Assembly (NCBI GenBank): GCA_037446555.1
Contig: JBBIIK010000020.1
Coordinates: 1-64,000, forward strand
From: JANWVO01 sp037446555
GTDB taxonomy: Bacteria; Acidobacteriota; Terriglobia; Bryobacterales; Bryobacteraceae
Direction of reading: 5' to 3'
DNA: 64,000 nucleotides
The notes beneath the pieces were generated by a model. The model was not told the origin of the DNA. It made no database searches and saw only the letters and a program-made list of their open reading frames with translations. Shown piece by piece: positions 33,960 to 43,566 of the stretch (position 1 is its first letter; every line of letters starts with the position of its first letter). The position numbers and the translations under genes are program-made.

Positions 33960-35378
33960 TCAGGGGCGGCCCGGTCCGCCTACGCGCAGTGGCATCCTTT
34001 TGACGGAACGCACTGGGCGGTGCGCCTGCAACGTTGGCCGCTCTGGCAAGCCCGCCACGGCGGCGGTGGAAGCAAGCGGGCCGGGATCGACTGCCGAGCC
34101 GGCGGGCGGGTTGTGCGGCGCCAACTGCCTCTGCTCGTTCTTCTCTGTCTCCACCCACGCCGCAGCCGCACAGATCAGCACGTAGTACAGGTCGAAGGTG
34201 GTCCGCGAAAGAAAGGTCGATCCGAAGACGAAGACACCCAGTGCTGTGAATATCGCGTAGGGGACAGCTGCCTCCTCGGTCAATCCGGCTGCAGAAAGCC
34301 GCCTCCCCGCCCGCCACATGCGCAGCATGGCGCTGGCGAGCATCCACACGTAAAGCAGCAAAGCGAAGATTCCGCTGTCAACCAGAATTTGCAGCCACGT
34401 GTTGTGCAGGACCTTGCCCGCATATGTGGCCGCATCTTCCGGCGGCACATACTTGAAAATCAGACGCTGCTGGTTGGTCTCTGTGAACCCGACTCCGAAC
34501 AATGGATAATCCATCCAGATCTTCGGAGCGGCCAGGGCTACAGCGATCCGCCCGCGGGCGGAGGATTCGGCGTTCGGATCTTTCAGTGTCGCCATGCGGC
34601 TCGAGAGGCTGTCCCAGACCAGAAAGGCCACGCCCGCACTGGCTGTTCCCATTAGACCCAGTGCGAGCCACTTGCGTTTTTCGAGCAATGTGATCAGCAA
34701 CAGCCCGGCGGAGACAGCCAGAATTCCGCCGCGGCTGTGAGTCATTGTCACTGCCGCCAGGCTCATCGCCGAGGCGCTGATCAATCCGAGTTTCATCCAT
34801 CTGGACGGCACCAGATGCCGGGTGAACCAGCACATCGGAACGGCCATCGCAAATGCCAGCGCCATCGTATTGTTGTCACTGAGAAACCCGCCATATCCGC
34901 CGAGAAAAACGACCCCGCCGTGCAGCACTCCATACAAGCCGTACTTGGTTCCCAGCGCTCCAAGCGAACCGGCCACCACGAGGCAAAACCACTTCAACTG
35001 GTTTCTGGTCTCCAGAACCAGCGGAATCACAACGGCCATCACAAAGACCCGCAAGAAGAATAGGTAACGGTCCACGCACAACGTGGGGTCAACCGCGGTA
35101 ATCACCGAAATCGTGACCACCAGCAGAAACAGGAGCATGTTCCTCAGCAGAGGGTTCAGGATCAGGAGAGGCAGGTTCCGCAGAATCCGCGGAACATTGG
35201 ACAGCAGCGTCGCCAGCGCCAGGAAGAGCGAATACCGGTTTGGACCCGACCAGGCCAGGATGTCCGGCCTCATCATCCCGAACCAGTAATAACCGTACAG
35301 CCCCAACACCGGACGCAGAGGGCTGAGGATGGAGAGTCCGGCGACCGTTGCGATGACAATGAGAGCGCGAATCCCCAT
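33960..35378 (-). CDS. Exosortase-associated O-ligase (Wzy/WaaL-like)
   Basis: The 472-residue protein has about 10-12 membrane helices and a large periplasmic loop. It contains GLYGYYWFGMMRPDILAWSG and RYLFFLRVFVMAVVIPLVLE near the N-terminus, GFLSDNNTMALAFAMAVP and THSRGGILA in the middle, and PKIWMDYPLFGVGFTETNQQ and HNTWLQILVDSGIFALLLY in the ligase region. This fits the 'O-glycosylation ligase, exosortase-associated' group. It would transfer a polymerised glycan to protein or lipid in the periplasm. It links by family, though not by position, to the PEP-CTERM protein at 12413-13936. Confidence 0.8.
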   Translation of the reverse strand: MGIRALIVIATVAGLSILSPLRPVLGLYGYYWFGMMRPDILAWSGPNRYSLFLALATLLSNVPRILRNLPLLILNPLLRNMLLFLLVVTISVITAVDPTLCVDRYLFFLRVFVMAVVIPLVLETRNQLKWFCLVVAGSLGALGTKYGLYGVLHGGVVFLGGYGGFLSDNNTMALAFAMAVPMCWFTRHLVPSRWMKLGLISASAMSLAAVTMTHSRGGILAVSAGLLLITLLEKRKWLALGLMGTASAGVAFLVWDSLSSRMATLKDPNAESSARGRIAVALAAPKIWMDYPLFGVGFTETNQQRLIFKYVPPEDAATYAGKVLHNTWLQILVDSGIFALLLYVWMLASAMLRMWRAGRRLSAAGLTEEAAVPYAIFTALGVFVFGSTFLSRTTFDLYYVLICAAAAWVETEKNEQRQLAPHNPPAGSAVDPGPLASTAAVAGLPERPTLQAHRPVRSVKRMPLRVGGPGRP

Positions 35379-35459
35379 CTTCGGTCAGGGCCCGTCCCCC
35401 CAATCTAGCACGAACGCCGCTCCTCGCCACCCGCTCCGGCGGTCAACAGACGCCGCACC

Positions 35460-37142
35460 GTGCCGCTGACCGGCATTGCTCATCCTTATGCGTCCCGGCG
35501 GCCAGTCTTCTGGTATGATCCATGGGTCAGAGGTTCGCGAGCTTCCCGCCAGCCTCCCGCGCTAAGAGCACTGTCACCAGCCAGCCCGCACGGACTGCGG
35601 CCGGCGGCACAGCCGGCATTCTGGTTCCGAGCCCGGGGGAACCTCTTCCGCTACGACGGGCCCGCCGGCACCGTCGTGTTCCTGGCCGCGCTCCCGCTAT
35701 GTCTCGGCATCGCACTGGCCTCGGGCGCCCCGCTGTTTTCCTGCATTGTGGCCGGTGTGGTCGGAGGCATCGTGATTTCGTTCCCTTTGGCTTCGCAGGT
35801 GAGCGTCAGCGGTCCCGCGGCCGGGCTCGGCGTGATTGTCGCCACCGCCATCGCCAGCCTCGGCTCCTTCCCGGCGTTGTTGACGGCGGTCGTGTTCGCG
35901 GGTCTTCTCCAGATCCTGATGGGCGTCCTGCGTCTTGGGCTGCTGGCTGAATACGTGCCGAACTCCGTGATCAAGGGCATGCTCGCGGCCATCGGGATCG
36001 TCATCATCCTCAAGCAGATCCCGCACGCTCTGGGGCGCGACCAGGACTATATGGGAGAATTTGCTTTCCTCGAAAAATCCGGGTTCAACACGCTGACCGA
36101 CATTCTGGCGGCGCTGGCGGCGCCGCACGGCGGCGCGGCCCTCATCGCCGTGGCGTCGATGGCCGTGATGATCTTCTGGGAACGCCTCCAGCCCCGCCTT
36201 GGCGGCATTCTCCGGCTCTTGCCCGGGCCGCTGCTGGCTGTTGGGCTCGGGCTGGGCCTGAACACGCTGTTCCGCGCCCTGGGCTCTTCGCTGGCCATCA
36301 CCGAGCCGGAGCATCTGGTCACTCTGCCCGTCGCCGGTTCCCCTCGCGAGTTCTGGCAGCTGCTCACCCACCCGGACTTCTCGCGCGCCGCCGACCCGAA
36401 TGTCTGGATCGCGGCATTCACGCTTGCCGTGGTGGCCAGCATCGAGACCCTTCTTTCCATCGAGGCGGCCGACCGCCTGGATCCTTACCACCGCATCACG
36501 CCCACCAACCGCGAGTTGCTGGCGCAGGGCGTGGGCAACATTATGAGCGGGCTGCTGGGCGGGCTGCCGGTGACCAGCTTGGTGGTGCGCACTTCGGCTA
36601 ACGTCTTCGCCGGCGCGCGCACGTGGATGTCCTCCTTCATCCATGGCTGGCTCCTGGCGCTTGGCGTGATGCTCCTTCCGCAGCTTCTCAACCAGATCCC
36701 TCTCGCCTGCCTGGCTTCCGTCCTCATCCTGGTCGGCTTCAAGCTGGCCAAGCCCTCCTTGTGGCGGTCTATGTACGCGCAAGGGTGGAGCCAGTTCCTT
36801 CCTTTCACCGTCACAGTGGTGGCAGTGGTCTTCACGGACCTGCTGAAAGGCGTGCTTGTCGGGTTCCTGATCGGCATCTTCTTCGTGCTGCGCGCCAACC
36901 ACCACGCCGCGCTGACCGTCGTCGATCAGGACCGCTATTACCTGGTTCGATTCAACAAGGACGCCTCTTTCGTCAACAAGAACGAACTCCGCTCGCGGCT
37001 GCGCGCCATTCCGCCGGGCTCCCATGTCATCGTGGACGCCACCAAGGCCCTCTACATCGACCATGACATCCGCGAGGCCGTCGAAGACTACATGCCCCTG
37101 GCCCCCTACCGCGGCATCACAGTCGAACTCCGCAATTTCTGA
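35460..37142 (+). CDS. SulP-family anion (probably bicarbonate) transporter
   Basis: The conserved SulP part begins at NLFRYDGPAGTVVFLAALP. It goes on through GIALASGAPLFSCIVAGVVG, SVSGPAAGLGVIVATAIASL and SIETLLSIEAADRLDPYHR and ends with a shortened STAS-like tail (SHVIVDATKALYIDHDIREA). Being followed at ten bases by a beta-carbonic anhydrase suggests bicarbonate import rather than sulphate. The N-terminus is unsettled: the only canonical in-frame start seen upstream is the GTG at 35460, giving a Pro/Arg-rich leader, and an alternative frame is open at 35522. Confidence 0.85.
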   Translation: MPLTGIAHPYASRRPVFWYDPWVRGSRASRQPPALRALSPASPHGLRPAAQPAFWFRARGNLFRYDGPAGTVVFLAALPLCLGIALASGAPLFSCIVAGVVGGIVISFPLASQVSVSGPAAGLGVIVATAIASLGSFPALLTAVVFAGLLQILMGVLRLGLLAEYVPNSVIKGMLAAIGIVIILKQIPHALGRDQDYMGEFAFLEKSGFNTLTDILAALAAPHGGAALIAVASMAVMIFWERLQPRLGGILRLLPGPLLAVGLGLGLNTLFRALGSSLAITEPEHLVTLPVAGSPREFWQLLTHPDFSRAADPNVWIAAFTLAVVASIETLLSIEAADRLDPYHRITPTNRELLAQGVGNIMSGLLGGLPVTSLVVRTSANVFAGARTWMSSFIHGWLLALGVMLLPQLLNQIPLACLASVLILVGFKLAKPSLWRSMYAQGWSQFLPFTVTVVAVVFTDLLKGVLVGFLIGIFFVLRANHHAALTVVDQDRYYLVRFNKDASFVNKNELRSRLRAIPPGSHVIVDATKALYIDHDIREAVEDYMPLAPYRGITVELRNF

Positions 37143-37152
37143 AGAGGTTCCC

Positions 37153-37818
37153 ATGGAGTCCTACAAGAAGCTGCTGCTCGCCAACAAAGCCTGGGTGCAG
37201 GACAAACTCAACGTGGATCCCCGGTTCTTCGAGCGCCAGTCTGCGCATCAGCGTCCGGAGTATATGTGGATCGGCTGCTCGGATTCGCGCGTCCCGGCCG
37301 AAGACATCACCGGCGCGCAGCCGGGCGAGCTGTTCGTGCACAGAAATGTGGCGAATCTCGTGGTGCACACGGACTTCAACATGCTCAGCGTGTTGCAATG
37401 CGCCGTGGAGGTGCTGGAGGTTCAGCACGTCATTGTGTGCGGCCACTATGATTGTGGTGGCGTCAAGAACGCCCTCACTCGCCACGATTTCGGGCTCATC
37501 AACAAATGGCTCCGCCACATCAAGGATGTCTACCGCCTGCACCGCCGGGAACTCGAATTGATCGAGGACCCGCAGGAGCGGCTCGACCGGATGGTGGAGA
37601 TCAACGTCATGGAACAGGTGAACAACCTGGCCGAGACCTCCATCGTGCAGCGGGCCTGGAAAAAACACGGACGCCCCGTGCTGCACGGCTGGATCTACAA
37701 TTTGCGCACCGGATATCTGAAAGCGCAGGCGTGCCTGCGGCCGGGCGCAAAGCTGGAATCCATCTACCTGTTCGACTTCTGGGACGAGGCGCCGCCGGGC
37801 CGGCAGAGCCAGGAGTGA
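37153..37818 (+). CDS. can: Beta-class carbonic anhydrase
   Basis: This enzyme interconverts CO2 and bicarbonate. The 221-residue product has the beta-CA zinc site: Cys42, Asp44 and Arg46 in GCSDSRVPAEDI, then His98 and Cys101 in CGHYDCGGVKNAL. The Asp-Arg pair is intact. A GAAGAGG ribosome site six bases before the ATG, straddling the SulP stop, decides the start; the longer frame to 37024 is inside the transporter gene. It is coupled to the SulP transporter, so the pair probably imports and equilibrates inorganic carbon. Confidence 0.95.
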   Translation: MESYKKLLLANKAWVQDKLNVDPRFFERQSAHQRPEYMWIGCSDSRVPAEDITGAQPGELFVHRNVANLVVHTDFNMLSVLQCAVEVLEVQHVIVCGHYDCGGVKNALTRHDFGLINKWLRHIKDVYRLHRRELELIEDPQERLDRMVEINVMEQVNNLAETSIVQRAWKKHGRPVLHGWIYNLRTGYLKAQACLRPGAKLESIYLFDFWDEAPPGRQSQE

Positions 37819-37834
37819 GATCCGAGGAAGCGTT

Positions 37835-39121
37835 TCAGCCGCGCGCCGCCCACCCCATCCATTCCAGCCCCGCGAGAATCCGCTCCGTCTCCTCGAATCC
37901 ATAGGAGATGCGCAGCTGCCGGCGCGCCACCTCGCGCAGTTCGCCCTCAGCCGCCACGCAATACAGGCCCGGGATGTAGACCACCCGCGGCGTTTCTCCT
38001 CCTTGAAAGAGCGCCGTGAAGAACCGGGATTCCGGGTGCGTCTCCACGCCGCGGAACGTCAGATAGAAGTAGAATCCCGCCGAGCCGCCGGTCACCCCCT
38101 CCAGGCAATGCCCAAGATTCCTTTCGATCCCTTCGCGCACGGCCAGTGCTTTCTCCCGGTACCCTTCGTTGACCGCGCGGATCTGCGCGTCAATGTGGCC
38201 ATCCAGGATCCACGACGCCATCTCTTGCACGAACAGCGGCGCGCTGAAGCCCGCGTCGCTCGTGCGCTGCACCATCGCGTTCATCAGCGGCCCGTCCGGC
38301 CCCAGCAGGTAACCGATCCGCAACGCCGGCGCGAGGATCTTGGACAGCGTCCCCACTTCATACGCGATACCCAGATCATCCTGCGCAAGCACAGACTGCG
38401 GGCGCTCCGCGGCAGGATCATGGATCATCTGCTCGTAGGCAAGATCGAACACGACGGCAACGCGGCGTTTCAGGCGGCGTGAAACTTCCGTTCCAATCTC
38501 GAGCAGCCTGCGGCGGCGTGCGTTGGAAAGCACGGCGCCTGTCGGGTTGCTAACGGTCATGAAGTAGAAGAACGAGAGCTCCTCCAGCCCTGCGCCAAGC
38601 GCCGCCAGCCGTTTCTCCAGCAGCTCCGGGGGAATGCCGTGCTCGTCCTCCGGAATTGCAAGAAGGCGGAATCCGCGGCGCACCAATGCGTCGAGATAGA
38701 TGTAATAACCCGGGTCCGACGTCACAACGATCCCCGGCCGGCAGATCTCCGCGAAGCCTTCCAGCAGGCTCATGGCGCCGCACGGCCCGATGATCAGTCG
38801 CCGCGCCGCGAGCGTCGCCTCGTCCAGCCCGCCGCCGTGGCGCAGCAGAAAACGGCGCAGCGACCGGATCAGGTTGGGCGAGCCTTCCGGCCCGCCGTAG
38901 TTGAACGCCTGCCGGTAACGCGCGCGATCCGCCCCGACCGCCTCCATGGCCCGCACAAAAAGGTCCGCGGGGATCGTCCGCTCATTCACGTATCCCACGC
39001 CGAGGTTTATGTCGAAGCCGTCGCGGAAGTCGCGCGCGAAGGCGGCCATCATCCGGTTGGCAGGCGAGGGCTCGGCGCTGCGTCCGCCGTATGCGGACAA
39101 TTGCGGGATCTGGATGCTCAT
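37835..39121 (-). CDS. PLP-dependent aminotransferase, class I/II fold
   Basis: The 428-residue product has the fold-type I features: FNYGGPEGSPNLIRSLRRFL, SNPTGAVLSN with Asn192, Asp226 in VVFDLAYEQM, the PLP Lys261 in VGTLSKILAPALRIGY, and Arg268 following it. This resembles the MocR/2-aminoadipate-aminotransferase type without the GntR domain. The substrate is unknown. It converges on the carbonic anhydrase gene, with 16 bases between the stops. Confidence 0.85.
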   Translation of the reverse strand: MSIQIPQLSAYGGRSAEPSPANRMMAAFARDFRDGFDINLGVGYVNERTIPADLFVRAMEAVGADRARYRQAFNYGGPEGSPNLIRSLRRFLLRHGGGLDEATLAARRLIIGPCGAMSLLEGFAEICRPGIVVTSDPGYYIYLDALVRRGFRLLAIPEDEHGIPPELLEKRLAALGAGLEELSFFYFMTVSNPTGAVLSNARRRRLLEIGTEVSRRLKRRVAVVFDLAYEQMIHDPAAERPQSVLAQDDLGIAYEVGTLSKILAPALRIGYLLGPDGPLMNAMVQRTSDAGFSAPLFVQEMASWILDGHIDAQIRAVNEGYREKALAVREGIERNLGHCLEGVTGGSAGFYFYLTFRGVETHPESRFFTALFQGGETPRVVYIPGLYCVAAEGELREVARRQLRISYGFEETERILAGLEWMGWAARG

Positions 39122-39315
39122 GCCAGGAATCTTGCGCGCTGCAAGCGCGTCTCCCTCATCCTACTTTCTCGCCTGCGCCTGATGCCACGCGGAGTAGGAG
39201 AAGTGCGGGGAGAGCCTTGTCTCCTCGGGACCGCGGGACCGCGCGCCCGCATAGCGAGAGTCCCGGCCCAGCGTGCCGGCCCGCAAGCATACAGAGCGCT
39301 CGCGGGCGCGACGGC

Positions 39316-40746
39316 TCAGCCGGCCGGCTCGCGGCTGTGGCCTTGCCGTTGGAAACGCTCCAGCAGCATGGAGAGCTGGCGAACTCTCTCAGGATGCTTG
39401 TCGTAGAGATTGACCGTTTCGCCGGGGTCCGCCTCCAGATTGTAGAGCTGGCCTTGCGGATCTCCAGGCAGCGGAGAGACGCGCGCAGGCGCGGTGAATC
39501 CCCCGGATCCCAGGCCCATCACGAGCTTCCACTGGTCCTGGCGGATCGAGAACATCCCGTCGAAGGAATGATGGACGATGGTGCGGCGGAGCGGCCGCTT
39601 GGCGGTTCCCAGCAGCGATGAAAGCAGATTGGTGCTGTCCTCGCCCTCATGGGCTCCGAGACGGTAGCCCGTGATCGCGGCAAAGGTGGCCATAAGGTCC
39701 GTGAGGCACCCCAGTTGGCTGCTGACGGAGCCCGCGGGAATCACGCCCGGCCAGCGGGCAAGGAAAGGCACGCGGTGGCCGGCCTCCCAGATGTCGGCCT
39801 TGCGCCCCCGCCAGGGCCCGTTGGCGCGGTGGCCATAGGCAGCCTGATCTTCGGGGCGCCAGTCGGCGCCATTGTCGCTGGTGAAAATTACCAGAGTGTT
39901 GCGGTCGTGCACGGCCTCCAGCACTTTGCCGATCAGGTCGTCGGTCATTGCAACGAAGTCCCCGTACAGGTCCGCCCGCGAACGCCCGGCGTATTGCGGA
40001 AGCGGCACCCACGGCGTGTGTGGGGCGCTGAGCGGCAGGTACAGGAACCAGGGCCGGGTGTGATTCTTGCGCAAGAAATCCACCGCCCTCGAGGCGAACG
40101 TGGACAAGACCTGCTCAATCCGGAAGCCCGGCGCGATGGGGCCGGGGCGCCAGAAGACGCCGCGCGGGCTGTCGCTGCCGGGCGTGCGCGCCGTGGCGGC
40201 CTCCACCACTCGGTCGTTTTCGAAATAGAGATAGGGCGGCATGTCGAGTGATGCTGGAATTCCGAAGTAGGAATCGAAGCCCGCATCCACTGGCCCCGGA
40301 CGCAGCGGGCGCGAATAATCGGTGGAAGGCTCCCGCCCAAGGCCGAGGCGCCACTTTCCGATGCCCGCCGTCTCGTATCCACGCGATTTCAGCATGGAGG
40401 CGAGCGTCAGCCCGCCATCCTCCAGCAGAGCCGGGGACGTGCCATCCAGCACGCCCTTCTTCAGCCGGGAGCGCCAGCAATATCGTCCCGTGAGCAGCGA
40501 ATACCGCGTCGGCGTGCACACGCTCGATGGGGTGTGCAAGTCGGTGAACCGGATGCCCTCGCTCGCCAGGCGATCCAGATTGGGAGTCGGAATCGCCGAT
40601 TCCGGGTTGTAGCAGCGGAGATCGCCCCAGCCGAGATCGTCGGCGAGAATGATGAGGATGTTGGGCGGGGACTTGGGCGGCGCCTGAAAAGATTCCTCGA
40701 CGGCGAGGGGCGCGGCGGCGAGCAGGAAATCACGTCGGCTGATCAT
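39316..40746 (-). CDS. Exported arylsulfatase-type sulfatase
   Basis: The 476-residue product has a twin-arginine-like leader (MISRRDFLLAAAPLA), the calcium-binding ILADDLGWGD (Asp36, Asp37), and the formylglycine motif SVCTPTRYSLLTGRY, with Cys77 as the residue to be modified. The C-terminal half keeps VIFTSDNGADWRP. The Cys-type motif needs a formylglycine-generating enzyme. It likely removes sulphate from polysaccharides. The start at 40746 places the Tat motif at the N-terminus; a frame reaching 40836 is rejected. Confidence 0.92.
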   Translation of the reverse strand: MISRRDFLLAAAPLAVEESFQAPPKSPPNILIILADDLGWGDLRCYNPESAIPTPNLDRLASEGIRFTDLHTPSSVCTPTRYSLLTGRYCWRSRLKKGVLDGTSPALLEDGGLTLASMLKSRGYETAGIGKWRLGLGREPSTDYSRPLRPGPVDAGFDSYFGIPASLDMPPYLYFENDRVVEAATARTPGSDSPRGVFWRPGPIAPGFRIEQVLSTFASRAVDFLRKNHTRPWFLYLPLSAPHTPWVPLPQYAGRSRADLYGDFVAMTDDLIGKVLEAVHDRNTLVIFTSDNGADWRPEDQAAYGHRANGPWRGRKADIWEAGHRVPFLARWPGVIPAGSVSSQLGCLTDLMATFAAITGYRLGAHEGEDSTNLLSSLLGTAKRPLRRTIVHHSFDGMFSIRQDQWKLVMGLGSGGFTAPARVSPLPGDPQGQLYNLEADPGETVNLYDKHPERVRQLSMLLERFQRQGHSREPAG

Positions 40747-40845
40747 GGCTGGAGTCGAATTCGGAGAGCCGGGCGCGCAGGGCTTCCGGCTGAATTTCAA
40801 AGCGCAGTGCCAGTGGCTTGTCATCGTTTCCCGCATCAGGGCGCC

Positions 40846-42342
40846 TCAGGCTCTCACGGGGACCCACAGATATGATGTTGCGGTTTCCCCCCGGGCATTC
40901 TTGCTGCCCACGCGGACAATATAGTCCCCGGGACGCTGGAATGCATGGCGTGTTTCTCCGTATTTTTCCGCGGCCAGAATCTGATCGGCCATGGGCCTGG
41001 AGCGCACAGTCACCTTCGGCGACCCGTCGCCGAAGTCCCACGTCTCCTCATGCTCGCGGCTGCGGAATGTGCAAACCCGGAAGAGCACAGGCTGGCCCGG
41101 GCGCACCCTCATCGTCGGCCAATACAGCGCGTGAATCGTGGGCGGCCAGGCCTCGAAGGGCGGCCTTTTCCCGTTCTGCGCCCGCACAATGCCGGGATCG
41201 AGGACCTGAACCACAGCAAAATCCCACGACGAATTTCCGGCATCATCCGTGATTTTCAGAATCTCGCTGTAAGAGCCCGGCTTTTCGTAGCGGCAACGCG
41301 CCCGCGGGCCTTCGGCGCGGACGCCGCTGCTCAGCGTCCACTCATAACGGCGGATGCGCCCGGCCGCGCTCCACGACAGGGAACCGTCAAGTTCCACCTC
41401 CTCGCCCGCGCGCACGAGATGATGCGGGCGCGCTACCGCGATGGCCGCGGGCTTCTGCTCGGCGAGGCACGCCTGCCAGACAAACGGCCACGCATCTTCG
41501 GTGGCCCACTGCCCCGAGGGCTGCAGCGACTGAATTCCGAAGTGCAGGTGGGACCACCCCGCCCCGCCTTCCTTGCCCAACAACCCCAGGCGCTGCCCCA
41601 TCGATACGCGCATGCCTGGACGGATTCCCGGATCGACGGATTGGAAATGGCTGTAACGGTAAAACCAGCCGCGGTCATCCACCAGATACAGAACATCGAG
41701 GCGGGGGCGGGCGGGGGAATTCTTGTAGTCAGGATGGACCTCGTTGCGGGCGGAGACAACCAGTGCGTCGGTCGCGGCGAACACGGGTTCCAGCCCTTCG
41801 GCGCCGCCGAAGTCCAGATCGTTGTGATAGTAGATCGAGGCTGAAGAGGGGCAGTCGCCACCGTTCACAAACGTGGGCTCATTGGTCGCCTGCGTTTCTG
41901 TGTGGAGCCAGCGCGACCGCAGGGGCAGTTGAAATGTGCCCGGTTCGATCCAGGGCGAGTCCTCCGGCCAGAGGCGCAGACGCACGGCCGCGGTGAGCCG
42001 CCAGAGCGAGAGCGCGGAGTTGCGCTCCAGCCCGCGCGTGGCCGGGCAGTCGACTTGCACGCCGCCCGCGCGCGCCGGCAGACGGTAATTTCCGGTCACG
42101 AGCCACGCCTCTTCGCCGTTGACGCGGACCCGGACGCGCGCCTGCCGCACCGCGCCCCGGAGCGCGTCGCGGTGTTCGGCCAGCTCCAGCAGCTCCACGC
42201 GCGCCGGCTTGCCGCGCGAAAGCGGCACGGTAGTCGATTCGCCGGCGTTGAGTTCCACGGGAGTGTGCAGACCCTTCGGCTTCTTCGATTGGAGGAGCAG
42301 AGCGGGCGATTGGAGGAACGCGCGGCGGGTTGTCGAAGGCAT
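40846..42342 (-). CDS. Exported M23-type metallopeptidase with PKD-like domains
   Basis: The 498-residue product has a short leader (TTRRAFLQSPALLLQ). Residues around 160-290 form a LytM/M23 domain with intact zinc ligands: His and Asp in YYHNDLDFGG and His-x-His in GWSHLHFGIQSL. PKD-like beta domains follow (AAGRIRRYEWTLSSGVRAEG; RSREHEETWDFGDGSPKVTV). M23 enzymes cut peptidoglycan cross-links. It lies 99 bases upstream of the sulfatase on the same strand. A non-peptidoglycan role is possible. Confidence 0.85.
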   Translation of the reverse strand: MPSTTRRAFLQSPALLLQSKKPKGLHTPVELNAGESTTVPLSRGKPARVELLELAEHRDALRGAVRQARVRVRVNGEEAWLVTGNYRLPARAGGVQVDCPATRGLERNSALSLWRLTAAVRLRLWPEDSPWIEPGTFQLPLRSRWLHTETQATNEPTFVNGGDCPSSASIYYHNDLDFGGAEGLEPVFAATDALVVSARNEVHPDYKNSPARPRLDVLYLVDDRGWFYRYSHFQSVDPGIRPGMRVSMGQRLGLLGKEGGAGWSHLHFGIQSLQPSGQWATEDAWPFVWQACLAEQKPAAIAVARPHHLVRAGEEVELDGSLSWSAAGRIRRYEWTLSSGVRAEGPRARCRYEKPGSYSEILKITDDAGNSSWDFAVVQVLDPGIVRAQNGKRPPFEAWPPTIHALYWPTMRVRPGQPVLFRVCTFRSREHEETWDFGDGSPKVTVRSRPMADQILAAEKYGETRHAFQRPGDYIVRVGSKNARGETATSYLWVPVRA

Positions 42343-42486
42343 GTTCGAGTCAACCCGAGTCTAACGCCGTGCAGAAAACGTCGCAAGACCGGAATGCAAA
42401 AGCAAAGAGGCGGGAGGTCCGCCAGTCTCATACGCGGCCGCAGCGAAGCAGATTCCTCCGCCGGCCCGCGCTTCGCGCGCCTCCAT

Positions 42487-43566
42487 TCAGGGCCGCGGCG
42501 TGGAGATGGGCGCGCCGTCGCGGATCTCATCGGTGGCGTTCTTCACCACTAGATCGCCTTCCCGCAGCGGGCCAGAGACCTCCCAACGGCCTTCCTGACG
42601 CGCGCCGGGACGGACGTCCACCCATTCGGCGCGGCCATCGCGGACGCGGATCACGAAGATCCGCTCTGTGGTGCGCACGACGCTCGAGGCCGGAACCAAG
42701 AATACCCGTCCGGGCGATTGCACGGGCCACTGCACCTCGGCGAACAGTCCCGGCGCGAGCACTCCCGCGGGGTTGGAAACGTCCAGCTCGACCGCCATCG
42801 TGCGCGTGCGCGCATCGAGCGTGCGTGCGAAGCGCGCCACCGTGCCTCGAAAGCTCTGTCCGGGATGCGCGGCGACCGTGAATGAGACCGCAGCGCCGGT
42901 TCGAACTGTTGCGTAGTACTGCTCGGGAACAGCCGCCACAAGGCGCAGCCGGGCCGTCTGTTCGAGCCGGAACAGCGGGCCGGCGCTTGGCCCGGCCAGC
43001 GCGCCCGGATGGACGAATCGCTCGGTGACGACTCCGGAGAAGGGCGCGCGGATCCGGAGATAGGCAGCGTTGGCTTCCAGCGCGGCGCGGGCCTCCCGTG
43101 CGGCTGCGTCGGCGGCTTCGGCAGCCCGCATCGAATTCTCGGCTGCTTCCGCCGCCTGCCGGGCGTGGACGAGTTCGAGCCCCGCCACGGCGCCCTCGGT
43201 CTTTGCAGCCTGCTCAAGCCGTTCGAGCGTCGCCTTTGCGGAGACCAGAGAGGCTTTGGCAACCGCAGCAGCCGCTTCCGAAGAGCGCGCTTTGGCGGCT
43301 GCCTCGGCAATTTGCGACTCCAGCTCCGGCGCGCTGAGCACGGCCAGCACTTCACCCTCGCGCACCGAGTCGCCCCGGTCCACGCGGATCGTTTCCACAA
43401 AGCCGGCGACACGGGCGCGCAGATCCACCTGCTGCCAGGCCAGAAGTTCTCCAGTGATCACGGCGGTGCGCCCGAGCGGGCGGGCCTCGACGGGAACCAG
43501 CTCCGCCTTTTGCGCGCAGAGCATGGACGAGGCGGTCAGCAGGACGAGGAAACTAGGCCGGATCAT
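42487..43566 (-). CDS. RND efflux periplasmic adaptor (membrane fusion) protein
   Basis: The 359-residue product has a signal peptide (MIRPSFLVLLTASSMLCAQ). The biotinyl-lipoyl/beta-barrel adaptor regions follow: GELLAWQQVDLRARVAGFVE, GDSVREGEVLAVLSAPELES, an Ala-rich coiled-coil hairpin (about residues 85-190), and YLRIRAPFSGVVTERFVHPG. It links the RND pump to an outer-membrane channel. It overlaps the 3' end of the pump gene by 14 bases, so pump and adaptor are translationally coupled. The longer frame to 43749 has no signal peptide and is rejected. Confidence 0.93.
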   Translation of the reverse strand: MIRPSFLVLLTASSMLCAQKAELVPVEARPLGRTAVITGELLAWQQVDLRARVAGFVETIRVDRGDSVREGEVLAVLSAPELESQIAEAAAKARSSEAAAAVAKASLVSAKATLERLEQAAKTEGAVAGLELVHARQAAEAAENSMRAAEAADAAAREARAALEANAAYLRIRAPFSGVVTERFVHPGALAGPSAGPLFRLEQTARLRLVAAVPEQYYATVRTGAAVSFTVAAHPGQSFRGTVARFARTLDARTRTMAVELDVSNPAGVLAPGLFAEVQWPVQSPGRVFLVPASSVVRTTERIFVIRVRDGRAEWVDVRPGARQEGRWEVSGPLREGDLVVKNATDEIRDGAPISTPRP

